Source: Sphagnum magellanicum (lineage: Eukaryota; Streptophyta; Sphagnopsida; Sphagnales; Sphagnaceae). From it: a stretch of DNA of 64,000 bases. Each line of letters starts with the position of its first letter. Position 1 is the first letter of the stretch. The stretch covers positions 25,182,256-25,246,255 of the forward strand of contig CM038910.1 in the NCBI GenBank assembly GCA_021904315.1, read 5' to 3'. A model generated the notes under the pieces. The model searched no databases and was not told the origin of the DNA. It saw only the letters and a program-made list of their open reading frames with translations. This document shows, one piece after another, positions 14,401 through 28,342 of the stretch. The position numbers and the translations under genes are program-made.

Positions 14401-17400
14401 AACTACTTTCATGGGGCAAAATAATTAAAAGTTAATTCTAGAAGGAATTCTAATAAAAATAATATTAATTACTAAAAATAATATCCTAGTCTACTTTATT
14501 TAAAAGGACATCTTAATAATTGTTTAGTTACTAGTGGTAAATATCTTATTTACCATTTTTTATTTACTAGGGAATGAAACCATTTAGGTTAATTAGTCCA
14601 AGTGGATAAAAGATGGATGGATTTTCCTTAACTAGGATGTGTGGAAGGGATTTGGATAAGGAGATATAGGAAAATATGAAAATATAGGAGGATGAGGACT
14701 CAACCTTTGTGTGATAAATATCCTTCTTGGGTTCTTTATTTATCTCTTCCAAGGAGTGAGGGATTTCATTAAATGATTAAATTCATTAGTTTCCATTAGT
14801 CATTAGCATTAGGAAAATGTTTTTGTGTGACACTCTTGTGTGAAAGGGAAGAAAAGAACATGGGAAAAAATTGTACTTGTCCTTATGTAATGGAAAGTGA
14901 TTGAAGGTTGTATGGATTCAAATGTATTTTTTTCTTGATGTTTTCTTTTTCCACCTTGAACTCTAAGGAATAAGGGAAAGTAGTGTAGCTTTGGTTTATA
15001 GAAAATTTTGTTACTCTTATGTATTAGTTTTTCTTTTCTTCTATAAAGTTGGAATGTTATTTATTTCTTATTTATTTCCAAAATAGGAAATGCACTCTAC
15101 CATGGGATAGTAGTTGCGACTAGAAGGTAACAACAAGGAAGTAACTACTAAATTTAAAGTTTGCAAAGGGTAGGGAATTACTACAAAGGTAGGTAACAAC
15201 TACAAAAGGTCTGTAAATGTTGTAGATAATTTGTAACATCTATAAAAGGTATGTAATTGGTAGGTAATAACTACATGAGGTTTGTAGGTGTTTTTTCTCT
15301 TATTTTAAATCTACAAAAGATGGTAGCTACAACATGACGATAGATGCTACAAGGTGATAGCTACTACAAGATGGTGGGCATTGTAAGACATTTGCCAAAT
15401 CCCATAGTTTTACATTTGGCAACCATGCTAGGAATCTAAGTTGCCAAATTCCATGATTTTACAATCTACAAGTTAAAGTAATGTATGTTTGCATAGATTT
15501 ATGTTTGCAGAGAAAGAAAGATTTGGTAAGGGTGTGATACGATGTGGTAGTGATAAAGATGAATGCAAAGTTGTTGCATGCATCAAAAATGATATTTGCA
15601 AAGTTTTCAAATGTCGTTCTTAACTTTGTCTACTATTCAATTGTTTATTGTTTCTTTCCAATCATAGGGTTTCTTGTAAAGTCTTGGTTCGGCCCAACTT
15701 GCTTGGGAGAAAGGTAAGGTCCTCCTCCTCCTCTTCCTTTTGATGTTCCAAAGGATGTTGACATGCTACCAAGTGTATGTACATTACCATTGGTTTGACA
15801 AAAGCCTTAGTTTCTACTAAACTAGTAGAAGGAGGTGGAGGAACTAAAGAGGTAAATATTCTCATACTTTTTTTTACACTATTGAATTATTTGATATTCA
15901 AATTACATAAAGACCTCATAATTAGTTAATTGATTTTTTTTTATGTTTCAATGTGCACATGAAAACTTTGTTATTTATCACTACAATAGTTTAAAATATG
16001 AAAGTTTTGTGTTCTAATTGAATGATTTATATGTAATATCATCACAAATTGAACCAATTAATTTAAGGGATGATGTTCCTTTTGCACCAATTGTGGTCCT
16101 AAGGTTGGAAGCTTTTAAGTTTTGTGTAGTGTCAGATGGGTTTTCAAATTAATCCATTTTTTTCAAAAAATAATGTGAGTTGACAAATATTATATACCTA
16201 CAATCTTTATCTATGGAGTTCATGCATCATCTGGGTTAATTATTTTTGGGCGGTTCACAATTAGAATTTGAGGTTGATGAATATATGTACATTTAAAAAG
16301 TACCTTATACTTCCAATTGAGTCCTTAACCTTAACCCCAACATTGCATCACTCTAGGTAAAAGGTTCATTGGTAGCAAAAACATTTTTAGAGAATTCATT
16401 CTATTTTTTCAAATTGGTGTTTGTTTTGTTAATATCATGGTGGGACTGTGGAATAAGCTGCCATTATTTATGGAACATTGCGTGGTTTAGAGGTAAATTT
16501 CCTAATCCTTGCACCTAAAATGTTGCCACATTTGCATAATTTCTTCATTCTGTTGACAAAAGCATTGTAAACTCTTTGTTTTGTTACTTTATGATCACAA
16601 TGTGTTTTTATGTGTACTTAACATATTTCTCTTTTGTGTTATTGAACTTTGACAATTTGAAACTTACATGGGATAGACACATTTCAACATTACCAACTTG
16701 TGAAATTGATCAAATGTCATTGATTTTAAGTCATTTGTTAAGTTCATAATTAAGTTCCTTGTGACACTACTATGATTAGTTTTAAATCACAATGCATGTA
16801 TCATGGTACTACCTTGTATTACATGCACATGTCATGAAATATATTTGTCACTCATGTAAGATTTGGCTCTTGAACAAAAAGACAATTTGGTTCTTTTTAA
16901 GTTGTAAATTTTCGAGATGCATAACAAAGTTGACAAACTCATCTTTATGTGAAATTTTACTTTTTCATGTCACCATGTTTTGGATATCCTTTGTGTCCAA
17001 TTCTTGGCCCATAAACCTCATTTTAAAATATTGTTTTGGGTGTTTTATGGTTGTTTCCAAAATGTACTACATTGGCACATAGTTGATGAAGAAGCTTTGA
17101 ATGAATTGAGATCCCATCATATCTAGGGCTATGGAATGATACATATAACTATGCGGAGTGATACACAATGGAGGATGCTTTTAAAATTGTGGAATACATC
17201 AACATCTAATTCCATTGTAGTTTCTTCCAAATGTTGTCTTGTTCGGCCTATTTTAGATAGTGGATGTGCATTCACAAGTACAAACATCAAAAATTGTCTA
17301 ATGACATTTGGTCCTTTAACATCCAAGGTTCTTAATGTTAGTTGAATGAATGATTACAAATATGTTCAGGCAAGAGGCATCCATGTCATACTTGAACTTG

Positions 17401-20400
17401 ATTTTCCTAGCCATGCTACATCCTAGTAAATTTTTTTTTCCAAATGCAAGATTGTTTGAAGCTTGTGTCCATTGTTGAAACATTTCTCGTGTCCATATTG
17501 TGTTTATTTCTTTACAACAACTTAAAAGGTGATCTACAAAAATGGATCTCAAATTGACATGAGTATTTCATGAGCATATTACCAACATGAAATCTTAAAA
17601 ATAGGTGTAATGAGCTTATTTGCATGATTCTTGGATTTAGATACATGATGTTTGTTTGCAAGTTCATGATATATTGTTATCAGGTGTTTTGTAGGGGCTT
17701 GAAATACCCACAACTCTGGCCATCACCACATTGCAATGAGCCTCTTGATATGAGCAAAGAATTCGCATTTGATGTCATTGATGGGATTCTTACAAGTTTG
17801 TTGTACTATATGCTCATTCGTGTTAGTGTCATATTCAACTTTCAACATTCTCAATGGTTTTCTTGTTCTCCCCATTCCTTCTCGATTGTCATGACATTAA
17901 TAAAAAATCCTTCAAAATTATCTGCATATACATACCTTCCCAACAAAGTGTTCATTGTGAAGTGCTCAAGTGCACCACATTCCTTGTTCTAAATGGATAT
18001 GTTGACAAGGTGGATTTGGTGCATGTACATCATTTTTTTTTTTGGGAAGAAATGATGCAGCATCATCAAAACCAATTTTGGTTAAAAATCAAATAGTGAC
18101 CAATATTCATTGTTGCATGGGGATTTTTTCAACTATAGCCATTTTTATATCCATTTATGTTGTGCTTATCTTTTACACTAGTATGTGGGCCCATAAGGGT
18201 TCGATAGTGGATAGAAAGCTTGATGGTTTTTGATTCATGGGCTCTATCCCTCATGACTTACATGCAGATTTCAAGAAAATCTTTCCATTTATGTTTGCTC
18301 ATTTGGGTGGCAACGAAATTGTTATTGGTAAGATTCAGCTTTGACCATATAAGAAGCAACCATGCATCTAGATTCCTTTCTACATCCACATCCTCTCTGG
18401 ATATGAACACCTTGATTTTATGCACAATACTGAAGAGGATGTAATTGAATTCACTAACTATTAACTTGTTTATTGAATTGTTGTAGGTTACTAGCAAAAC
18501 TCCTTAGTGATTGAAAGTTAATACATCCTTAACTTGGGAATAGTCCCTAATCTCTTTGTTCAATTTTAACATTTTGTTAACTATAACAAAGAAAAATGAC
18601 AACCTCATTGATATCTTGCATTTTCAAGGACACGGGACAAAGGAACATGTGGAATGAAAAAGTGGGTGGGGCTATAAAAGAAAATGGGGATAAGTGGGGA
18701 GTAAGAAAGAGGGTGGAGCCCATAAGTAAGGATTTGTTGAATATGATGTTTGTAATGGTATTAAATCCTAATTACATAGTAGCATGGACAACAAATGAAG
18801 ATGTTTTTAATTTTTCAAGTACATGTGGTGGATGAATATTTGAAAAATTGTAAATTTCCTTATTTGTTCATGAGTGAAGCTTCCCAAGGCTAGTGTGCCT
18901 AAAAGTTGGAAAAAAAATTACAAGCAATGAAGTGGGATGTATGTACTTGTATTTTCTCAAAGGAGGAAAACAAAATGTTGAACCTAGTTTTAGATCCTAG
19001 TTGACAAAAAACGTTGGAAACTTTTGACATGCCATGTTTTTGTGGCATGCATGCTTTCATCTCACAATTTAACTATTTAGAATGCATATGTGAGCTTTGT
19101 GATCCATGCTGAGGAAATTTCAATGAAACATGGCTTTGAGCTTGTGAATTGGTAATGCTTAGACTTAATTCAATTTGGCTAGTGTATTTTAGAATTTTTA
19201 TGGAGCTTTTATTTAAAAGTTCTTGGCACAATTCCAACTATTAATTTATTTTTATGAAACTTGAAGAATTTACTTTTGTTTAATCTTGGAGCATCAACAA
19301 AAAACAAAAATTTGCCAGATGTAGATCTTACAATAGCTATGTCTTATGATAGGGAGGATACCTTCAACATCTTTCCATCACAACTAAACAAACAAACTAT
19401 CGTCCATAATTGTCATCCATAACTTGTACATTGGTCTTTCCCTTTAAAGATGTTCAATGGATTGTATAGTTGTAACAAACATTGGGGATTTAATATGTCC
19501 ATTTGAGCCATGGCGTGGTTGTAAATGATGTTGTTAAATCCTTTGAGAAGTATATAATGATGGGTATCTATCATTATAGTGTCGAGGTCATTCCATGAGA
19601 AGTACAAACATTGCAGTTACTTACTTAATGTTTTCACCAAATGCAAGCATGTATTGAAATAAAACATATCATGGCTAGTGATGAAAGCAAGGTTAAGGTG
19701 TATAATGAGTGATAAAAAAACATGGTACATGGACCATTTAAATGTGCCATAGGACAAATTCTACATGATTGAACCCCACCTTGGCATCACAAGAGCCTGT
19801 CATTTGTGGAAAGGTTTGTATTTGGGGGTGAAACTATTGATGCATCACATTTTTCAAACCATATGGCCAAGGGTTACAACTATTGCTAATATGAAACATT
19901 CTCAACTCTTGTTGTATATTATGTTCCTTAAAGTTTAGTGGGCATTGTTCATAACTATTTTTTGAAACTCTTAATAAATATTTTTTAATTGATTTTTAAT
20001 CATTGTTTGTCATTATTTATCTTTGTAATTATTTGTCCTTCATGCATCACCATCTTTTCCCTTCATGCTTATGAAATCATGTATTGTGTTTACTATATGT
20101 TTTATTTCTAGCATTACAAAGCAAACTTGGCTTTTGTTTTAGTTAGTGATGAACAATTTCTATATAACTTGAAGGAGTGTGAAGAAATACATCCCTCACT
20201 CCTATGTCAAACTATGATAATGGGTTTTTCATATTTAAGTGGAAGTAATACTTGATTTACTTTTCCATATCTTTTCTTAAGTTTCTAGTTTTGTGATTGT
20301 TGAATAGTTATTCCACTTTCATTGTGATGGAAATCAAGAAAAATGTTTGTCAAATGATTGGGGGTGGGTTGTGCTTGCTCTTTACTGAGAAATCAAAAAC

Positions 20401-23400
20401 ATGTTTATTTGAAAATTTTACAAACCTAAGATGCACAAGTCCATTCCTTATCACAAAGTAAATACTATTTTTTGTTTGGTAGCTTACATGCGACAATATC
20501 TTTACCCCAAATAAATCTTGTTTTTTTGTCCAATGTTTTGTGGGGTATTATTTGTTGAAGATGGGTGCACCTCAAAATGATAATTACTGACAAAGATCAA
20601 TATCTTTGATTTATGTCTTGTAGTCACATTGATTATTAGGTCTTGGATTTTTATTATTATTGTGGTGTCTTCTTGCTTTTGGGTGAAAGCACACCATAAT
20701 GACCTCCTTTGGGGCACTTTTCCACCTACTACTAAAGGTATTTTTTAATGAATTCTAAAAAATATAGTTCATTTAATTTTGAGTTTAAATTTTGATGTTT
20801 TGGTTTTAAAATTTTGATTTTCATAAAACTAATGTTATCTAATATTACTTGAAAAAAAATAAAAAATCTAATAACGTATTTAGGAAAGGAACCATGAGCA
20901 TATTTCTATGTACATAATATAACAAAATTCGTTTTGTCATTTCAAATTTCCCTAGTATTTAATTATATAATTATATATATATATATAGGCCCACTTCAAA
21001 ACATTTGTCTCATTCCATTTGCAAGTGATTGTTTGTGAAAATTTTAATTTACCACATACTTATGACCATGATTGTAAGAAAATCCATTTATGATATGAAA
21101 ATTATCAAAAAAATTTAATGGTTCAAAAATTTTGTTTGAATTATGTGAAATGAAATGTGAAATAACTATTATAAGTTTCATGAAATTTAAAAATCATTTC
21201 AATCTTTTTGGAGTATATTTTCATTTTTGAATACGCCATGACATGTATTTTTTATATGCAAATACACTCCAAGTGAAATAGTACAAAGTGAAAATTATTA
21301 TTATTTTAATTTTGGGTTATGTTTTACCATAATATGCAAAACATTGTGAAAATCTTTTGTAATTTTGACATGGTTTAAGTTTTAAAATGACCACCCAATA
21401 AAGCAGTGTAATGTGACTACACAAAGGGGGTCACTATAATATGCTTTCACCTTTCTTAAGGATCTAGATATCACAAACTTGGGCTTTGGGCTGCTATGCA
21501 CTACATGTGATGATAAATTGATTCTTTGATGAAGAAACGATTTAGTGAAAATTAATTTACATTTGAATGAAAATGTTGAATAACATTGCATTCACCTTGC
21601 ATTGAATTGAATTCCAATTGAATTAAAATCAATTTCAATTCAACAATTGAATTAAAATTCAATTAAATTAAGAATCAAATGAATTTGAATTCAAACTCAA
21701 TTGAAGAGAAATGAGATGCAAATTGATAGAAATGGTATGGAAAAAATCTACTTATAAATATGGTGTTGGAAATTTTTTTCTTTAAAGACACAAATTTGAA
21801 AAGACACCTTTCTATGTTTTTTTACTTGAAAGTTGTTTGAAATTGTCAAGTGATGACTACAATTTATGGAATCTAAAGTTGTGTCATTTAAACAAGCTTC
21901 AATGAATCATAAGCATTGGAATTTTTTAATTTGTTGGGCTTAGAGCAATTTTTGTTGGTAGTAATATAATTTATTGTGCACAATACTGTGGATCAAGTAT
22001 AACTTTTATTTTTTGTGAAACTTTGGATGAATATAGTTTTCAAATAATATCAAATTGAGTTTGGACTTATAAATATTCATATGGTCGATGATTTCCAAAA
22101 GGATTGGAAAAAGAAAAATTGATTCCTTTTGATTGGTCGACCATAATGATTGGCCCATCTAGTGGCATTTAAATAGTCCCTCACTTTATACTCTTCAAAT
22201 TTTCATGCTTACAGGCATGAATGAAGAATGTTGGATTTGATAAACATTGGTAGAAAGATAAATATGGGGTGTGGGTGGACTTACTATCTTGCCACCTCTA
22301 TAGGTCATAAAGTAATACCTTTTCAATTCCAACATTTAAGTGTTGAAGAATTATTTTGACAATAAATAAAGACAACTTAATCTTTGGTGTATATATTTTA
22401 AACCTCTAACATAATGAGACTTTTTACAACATTTTTTGTTGTTTCTTTTTGTAAAAATGAAGGGAGATAATTTCCACCAAATTATAGGATAGAAAAATGT
22501 TGTTAATTATTGGAAACTTGCTATGCAATGTTGGATTGGCTTAAAGCAATAACCTCATGGGTTTTCACAAAATTTTGTGTTTTTCTCTCCCTTGTAATTT
22601 CCTTAAATTTTGAACAAATAATTTTCAAAAAAATTGACATTTCCAAAAAAATATAATTACCATAGAACTTGAAAAGGTACTATGATAATTTACAAATGAA
22701 TGAAAGTTGATTGTACCTTGTTGGTTTAAGAAATCAACAATGTGTCCATTCTTGTTTTTTAGTTTCCATTGAAGAACCAATTTGGCTAAAACTTCAAGTT
22801 TTGATCCCAAGACAAATATCATAACAATGACATCAACTTGATCTTATAAGAACTTTCCAAATATCGATCACTTTTTTTAGGATTTTCAAAAAAAAATTTA
22901 AATTTTAGATCAACAATCAACCCATGTCCAAAGTACAACCCAAGTAATAAGTAGTTGGCTAACATTGAAGGAATAAATAAAGCTTGCCCTTGAACAATTT
23001 TCTTTATCTATTTTGTGTATTTATGCATGTGTGATGTTGTTTTGACAAGATTGTACAAAATTTATTAAAATTCATTGAGACATGAGTGTGTTTCAAAGTT
23101 CAAAAAATGAATGTAAATAACTAGTTAGTCAATAGTTGGTGATTGAAATATGACACATGTTGAAACAAAAGACCTTTGCAAACTAGAATATGGAAAACTT
23201 TAGAAAAGGATGAGAGTTTTCTAATAATTGGTGATCAATCAAGCTTGGTGGAACTTAATCTCACTCAAGGCAAGGGATGTGGGAGATGAGTTAGTTTTTA
23301 CCTTTTTGCCACATTAATTACTACACAAATTTGTGATGTCAATCCCTTCAAGAAAATAAATTTCTTCATGCCTTCTATTAGCCTTGAACACATTATTAAA

Positions 23401-23830
23401 GTGTTGTAAAAGCACATATACATGGAAGGGGTAAATTTGGGATGTGAGTCTATTTAGGAAAATAAATTTTTTATCGCCAATAAATTTCTTGTCCTTTGAT
23501 TGAATAAAATTCAAGTTTTGAGTTGGCTCGAGACCATTGTAATTCCAAAATCGCAATTCCTTTTATATAATATTATGGTTCCAAACTTCATGATGTTGTT
23601 CACATAAATTCAAAATCCATTTTTAATCAAGATTTGTAAGTTACCATTATCAAGTGTACAATAAGAATCCTTGCCCTAGATGATGATCTTTCCATGCTAA
23701 GAACTTGGTGATTCAAATTTTTACCACATCAAAAGCATAATACTTGGTCATTTCAAAGTCATTTTTTTGCATCATTGAAACTATTCACAATCCAAATGTG
23801 CAAATGTGATTGTGAATAGTCTACCAAAGG
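11401..23830. other. AT-rich gene desert
   Basis: About 12.4 kb of AT-rich, frequently interrupted sequence. The longest frames are near 120 codons and lack any domain I recognise. A somewhat less AT-rich part (about 16.8-19.6 kb) has several overlapping frames on both strands and may be an eroded transposon, but no motif could be matched. No tRNA, rRNA or CRISPR-like array was seen. Confidence 0.6.
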
Positions 23831-25530
23831 TTATTTACCCTTAGCTTTCCTTGCAAGAACATGTGGTATAGATAGTAGGTTAGTGAGTTTGAAGGGATTT
23901 GGGCTTAAGTTTTTTGAGATCATAGTCACCTTTTTGAAAATAGGGTTTTCCAAGACTTTGACAACAACCTTTAATTGGGTGTGGTAGGTTGTTGGGATTG
24001 TAGGGCTACTTGTCATTTATATGTAATAACAAAGTAAAGGTGAAGGGTAGCACTCATCTCCACCTAGGGCAATCCCATTTTAAATTGTTAGTGCAATGTT
24101 TTATAGTGTAGTCACAATGAAAACTTCCTTTGCAACATCTATGTTTTCTTTTTTTCATTAATGAATCGAAAAATTAGAGTTTTTCATGGTTTTATTTATC
24201 ATATACATTTCATTTGAACCTATTATTTCAATTATGGCAATAAAGTTCAAAGGTGAGGTTCATGTAACCTTAAACTTCAATTTAGTATTGTGTTTGATTA
24301 AAGATTTTTCTAGCGATTTCTTTACCCACCCCATTCATGTGAACTTGTTTGGCTAACACAATTGTTTCTTGCCATGGTTGAATGTTTAGCCCTTCTAAAT
24401 GTTGCTTTGAATGGCTTGTAATAGGGCACATCCAAGGGCTAGAGGTTGTGTGAGATGTGCAAAATAGTGTCACCATATCTAAACCAAATTTAGTTGTTAA
24501 TTGTTCCATTGTTTCAATTATGACATATGAGCCATGACTGTCTGTGATCAAAATATATTAATTACTTTAAAGTATACCAAATTGGGATGAATTTCTTAAA
24601 AAAAGAAAACTATTTCATGAAATGGAATAAAGTCATCCAAGTTTTATTTTGAACAAGCATGCATGATTTTGGTGTACAATTATTGACGTAATCATCTTGC
24701 ATTTGTTTAACTTGAAATATGTAAAAAGTAGGTAGGGTTGTCCCAATTGCATTGACAATAGAATTCATGGTCACTTGTTCCTAAAACTTAGGTATGGTGG
24801 TGTAAACATCATGAGAACCTGTGTTGGTCAAAACTTAGACATTAGATTACTTCTTGGTTTGAATGTATGTTTCATCAAAATTTTGTACACCATTTGTAAG
24901 GTAGTTGTGATGATTGTTAATTTTTGTAAGCTTTGGTAGAAAGTATAACAAGCTTGGTTGGTTAATCCTTATGTTCTTGAAATCTTTAGTAGTTTCACAA
25001 GAAATATGTTTAATTCCAAATGTCTTTTCTTAAACTAATATCATCAAGTGTTTCCCAAAACTCCATCTTGAAATGTGGTAAGTTTTGTTTGAATCACTTT
25101 TGTTACTTTCAATTTGAGTTCACTATGAGAAAATTGTGTCCGTTGCAATTTGTCCAATGCAATTAAAAAGTGTTCGATGAACTAGATTACAACTAAAAAA
25201 TGTTCAGTAGAAGTAGATTACAACTAGATAGACAAGTTGCAACATACATGATTTTCTCATAGTGGTTGTTATGGGATGTAAAACCTTTTTTGATATTTAT
25301 AATCCATGTGACAATTGCTTCATTTTCATGATTTGTCAACACATTCAATTGTGGGCCTTTTTTTCATGCCCTAGTCTTGCCATTCAAGTAGCTTGAAAAT
25401 GAAGTTAATGGTATGTTTTAATGCTTGCTAACCTTCCTCAAATTGGTTTGCCCTTTTTTCACATCATTAATAACATTTTTTAGTTGTTCATTAGTCCATT
25501 TACCATGAGCTAGGGGACCTAATATCCTAT
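23831..25530 (-). mobile_element. Decayed pogo/Tigger-like DNA transposon (psq-HTH + DDE_1 transposase), copy A
   Basis: Read on minus, successive broken frames give the parts of a pogo-type transposase in order. First is an N-terminal CENPB/psq-like helix-turn-helix (about 25505-25370) with GKWTNEQLKNVINDVKKG, then IPLTSFSSYLNGKTR and KKGPQLNVLT. Next is a catalytic stretch (about 24760-24600) with NAIGTTLPTFYIF and KTWMT. Then comes the second catalytic-Asp region ITDSHGSYVIIETMEQ with KFGLDMVTL (about 24550-24460), and a basic tail near 23.85 kb. Stops and frameshifts break the frame repeatedly, so it cannot make active protein. Terminal inverted repeats and a TA target duplication were not identified. 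Confidence 0.85.
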
Positions 25531-27450
25531 TAGCTCTTGTTTTAATATGTGTGGTTGGTGGTATCATGTGTGTGATTGGTGTGGCAAGTGGGGGTTACAA
25601 GCTTTCTTGGTCATTTTGATTAAAGACTTGTACCCCACTTCACCACTTCCTTAGAACATTGAACCTTAAGCCCTTGGAAGTAGTCTAAGAATGCCTTTAT
25701 ATAGCCATCTTCGTACCTTCTGTTGCACTTCCCCTTACATTGTTAGAAATTTCAATGTTTGATTCCTCTTGACCCTAGCCTTTAAGTTACAAGTATATGC
25801 AATAGTCCCATTATAAGTATGCCCCTCTTTTTTTAATAACAAAATTAGGATTGCAAAAAATAAGTGAAGTGTAAGTAAATTTTTATAACATAGATTTCTA
25901 GTTCTTTGCATGTATTAATAGGATGGTAGAAATTAACAAGATCTTTTCAAATTAAGTCCTAGTTTGTTGTTGATATGCACAATGTGTGAATGAATATGCA
26001 TGTGCAGTGTGATAAAACACATGGAACTTTTCATGGTCTTGTTCTTCTTGACCTTGATGTCACTAATAGGACTTTAGCCTTGTATTCTTGGTTCACTTTT
26101 GCTTTTACTGTTAGATGAAACTTTTGTTTCATTAGTTCATCTATTTCAAACTTTCTTGTTGTAAGCCTCAAAACAATTGCACTAGGGATTAATATTAGTT
26201 CAACTTTTACATTAGGTGGTAAGGAGGACATGCATGAAGAATAAATTGTTGAAAAAGGTTATGTTATTACACAAGTGAATGCAATGTCCATGCACAATTT
26301 GTTCTTGCCTTTGAATTATTAATTTCTTGTGCATATTTTGGAAGGAAACTGTGTTGGGATTGGGGCATGGTTAACAATGTCCTACATTCTTCAATAGTGT
26401 GTAGATTAGATTCAACATGGAAAAATGTTTTAGAATTTAAATGATTCCCATAAGCACACCTTTGTTTACATTTTTAGTTTACATTTATAATATTTTAGTG
26501 AACTCTTTTGTAATGACCATTCATTCACTAGGTATATGGTGAATCAAGATCCCCAACACCAAACACTTGTTTTGTTAATTATGTGAAGGCCTTTTCCAAT
26601 GACCAACCAATCATTTCCCTTCTGGTGAACCAAGGTCTTGAATACCAATATCTTGGTTTTTCTTTTATATGAACATTTTTTCTAATTTCAATTTTTAAAT
26701 TTTTACATGGTGTACCCACTTCTAATCACCAATCAATTTTTTTTCGGTTAGTTTAAGCGACCATATGACATTATTGCCAATTAGTTGTTTGCTACTTGAG
26801 TTGACTACCGTAGCCTAGGGTCAGTTTCCACATTGACAAAATGAATAACTATTTTTTTCCAAAAAAAAAAGTTTTTAAAATTTGAAATTATTCAATTTTT
26901 CATGATCTATTATGATATTGTCACAATGAGCAGTAAAATTATTCAAAGTGTGACCTATGATAATTATGATGATTTTCAATATCTCAACTTCACATTTTCA
27001 CAAAAATTCATTTCACTATATATTTTGAGGACTATTTAATGACAATACTAACCTTAGGGTAAGGTAAATATCCCCATTATCAAACACAATTCTATGAACA
27101 TTGAACAAATATTTCACGATAATTTTTTTTGACTTACCCATTTCCAAACAACATTCTACCTATGATGGGTCAAGTCTTTCAAATCTCCCAACACAATAGT
27201 GAACTACCAGATGTTGGGTAATAAGCAAATTGATGCACGAATTATCGGAAGTGAAGAAATCCATCATTAGTCGCCTGGCTTGTACTAGAAGGTAGTTTGA
27301 TTACCAACCTTTGTTGGCCTTGCCTACCAAGGCCCTTAAGGATATTGTGTTTAGATTCATTATAGAGATTATAATAGCTTAAGGGATTTTGGCCCCTAGG
27401 TAATAAGGTTTATTTTGATATGAGGATTTTTGAAAGATGGTATTTTGGAT
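25531..27450. other. AT-rich spacer left of the COX7c-like gene
   Basis: AT-rich DNA with only short frames; a 66-aa minus frame at 26031-26231 has no recognisable domain. It may include the terminal part of the adjacent decayed transposon. Nothing else can be supported. Confidence 0.5.
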
Positions 27451-27566
27451 TGTGTTGAAACTTGAAATTAGTTATAGAGTTCTAATATCTTGAAGCATTT
27501 TGGTTTCTTTTAGAGGATTTTTTAGAAGATTATATTTTTGCATTGATGAAATATTTGAGTTTCCAA
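27451..27566 (+). repeat. Dispersed ~115-bp repeat, copy 1
   Basis: This segment matches 47080-47192 closely and in the same orientation. Shared blocks include GTGTTGAAAC, TTAGTTATAGAGTT, TCTTGAAG, TTTTGGTTTCTT and AAATATTTGAGTTTCCA. It lies about 0.9 kb upstream of the COX7c-like start codon. No coding content is evident. Confidence 0.9.
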
Positions 27567-27803
27567 AGGTAGAGTAGGCATTTTATGACCACAATTTCTC
27601 TCCAAACAATAGCAAAGTGTTGGAGGCATTTGAAGAGTGACATTGTTTCTTCCAAAACCAAAATTTCCTTTGGTTTTTTGACAAATTTTTTGGGTACAAA
27701 CATCAGGCATCTATGACAAAAGATTTCTTTGTTTCTTTTGGTTGTAGTGGTCAAGATTTTTTGGGTGGTGGAATTTTGCCACTTGTCACCCAAAGCAAAA
27801 AGA

Positions 27804-27826
27804 GGGGGGGGGGGGGGGGGGGGGGG
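27804..27826 (+). repeat. Poly-G tract, 23 G
   Basis: An uninterrupted run of 23 guanines, about 515 bp upstream of the COX7c-like ATG. Runs of this length can form G-quadruplex DNA. Length is prone to sequencing error. Confidence 0.9.
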
Positions 27827-27960
27827 TTGTGAGGACTTGTACAAAAGGATGATTTGGGAAAAAAAAAAAAGGGGCCAAAGTAGCCATATTTCAAGGAAAA
27901 AAAGAAGTTAAATTTGCCATATTTAGACCATAGGTTCTTGTATATAGCTAATATATAGAA

Positions 27961-28171
27961 GGGTTTGAAAAAAAAGTTACTTCTCTCTCTCTCTCTCTCT
28001 CACCTTTAGCCAAATTTGGCTAAGTACTCTTGTGGATGATTGCCAGTCAACCTACCTCACAAAATTAAAGGTTTGAGAAAAAAAATTTACTTCTCTCTCT
28101 CTTACCTTTAGCCAAATTTGGCTAAGTACTCTTGTGGATGATTGCCAGTCAACCTACCTCACAAAATTGAA
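27961..28171 (+). promoter_or_regulatory. Tandemly duplicated promoter-proximal module with 16-bp palindrome
   Basis: Two near-identical units (27961-28069 and 28070-28171) each contain GGTTTGA, an A run, a CT microsatellite, then the perfect palindrome TAGCCAAATTTGGCTA (28007-28022 and 28109-28124). This is followed by AGTACTCTTGTGGATGATTG and CAACCTACCTCACAAAATT. The duplication ends about 170 bp before the ATG at 28343, so it probably overlaps the proximal promoter. That it regulates transcription is inference. Confidence 0.75.
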
Positions 28172-28258
28172 ACGAAAAAAAAAACCCCTGGTACGAGCGG
28201 CGCCAAAATTCGCCAAAATTCGCCAAAAAAGAAAAACACTCAAACAAAGACAACATTC

Positions 28259-28286
28259 TCACACACACACACACACACACACACAC
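28259..28286. repeat. (CA)n microsatellite in the 5' leader
   Basis: About 13 uninterrupted CA units, 57 bp before the start codon of the COX7c-like gene, probably within its 5' UTR. Confidence 0.9.
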
Positions 28287-28342
28287 GAGCACAGCAGAGG
28301 AGAGGAAGCAAGAAGTGCGAGGGTTTGGAGTTCACAGCAATC

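Noticed and set aside
16792..18835. Possible eroded transposon or gene on either strand
   Set aside because: Several overlapping frames, but no motif matched any transposase, reverse transcriptase or host protein family I could name.
28259..28286. CRISPR-like or other regular array among the CA, CT and minisatellite repeats
   Set aside because: Units are uninterrupted or contiguous with no unique spacers, and the DNA is plant nuclear.
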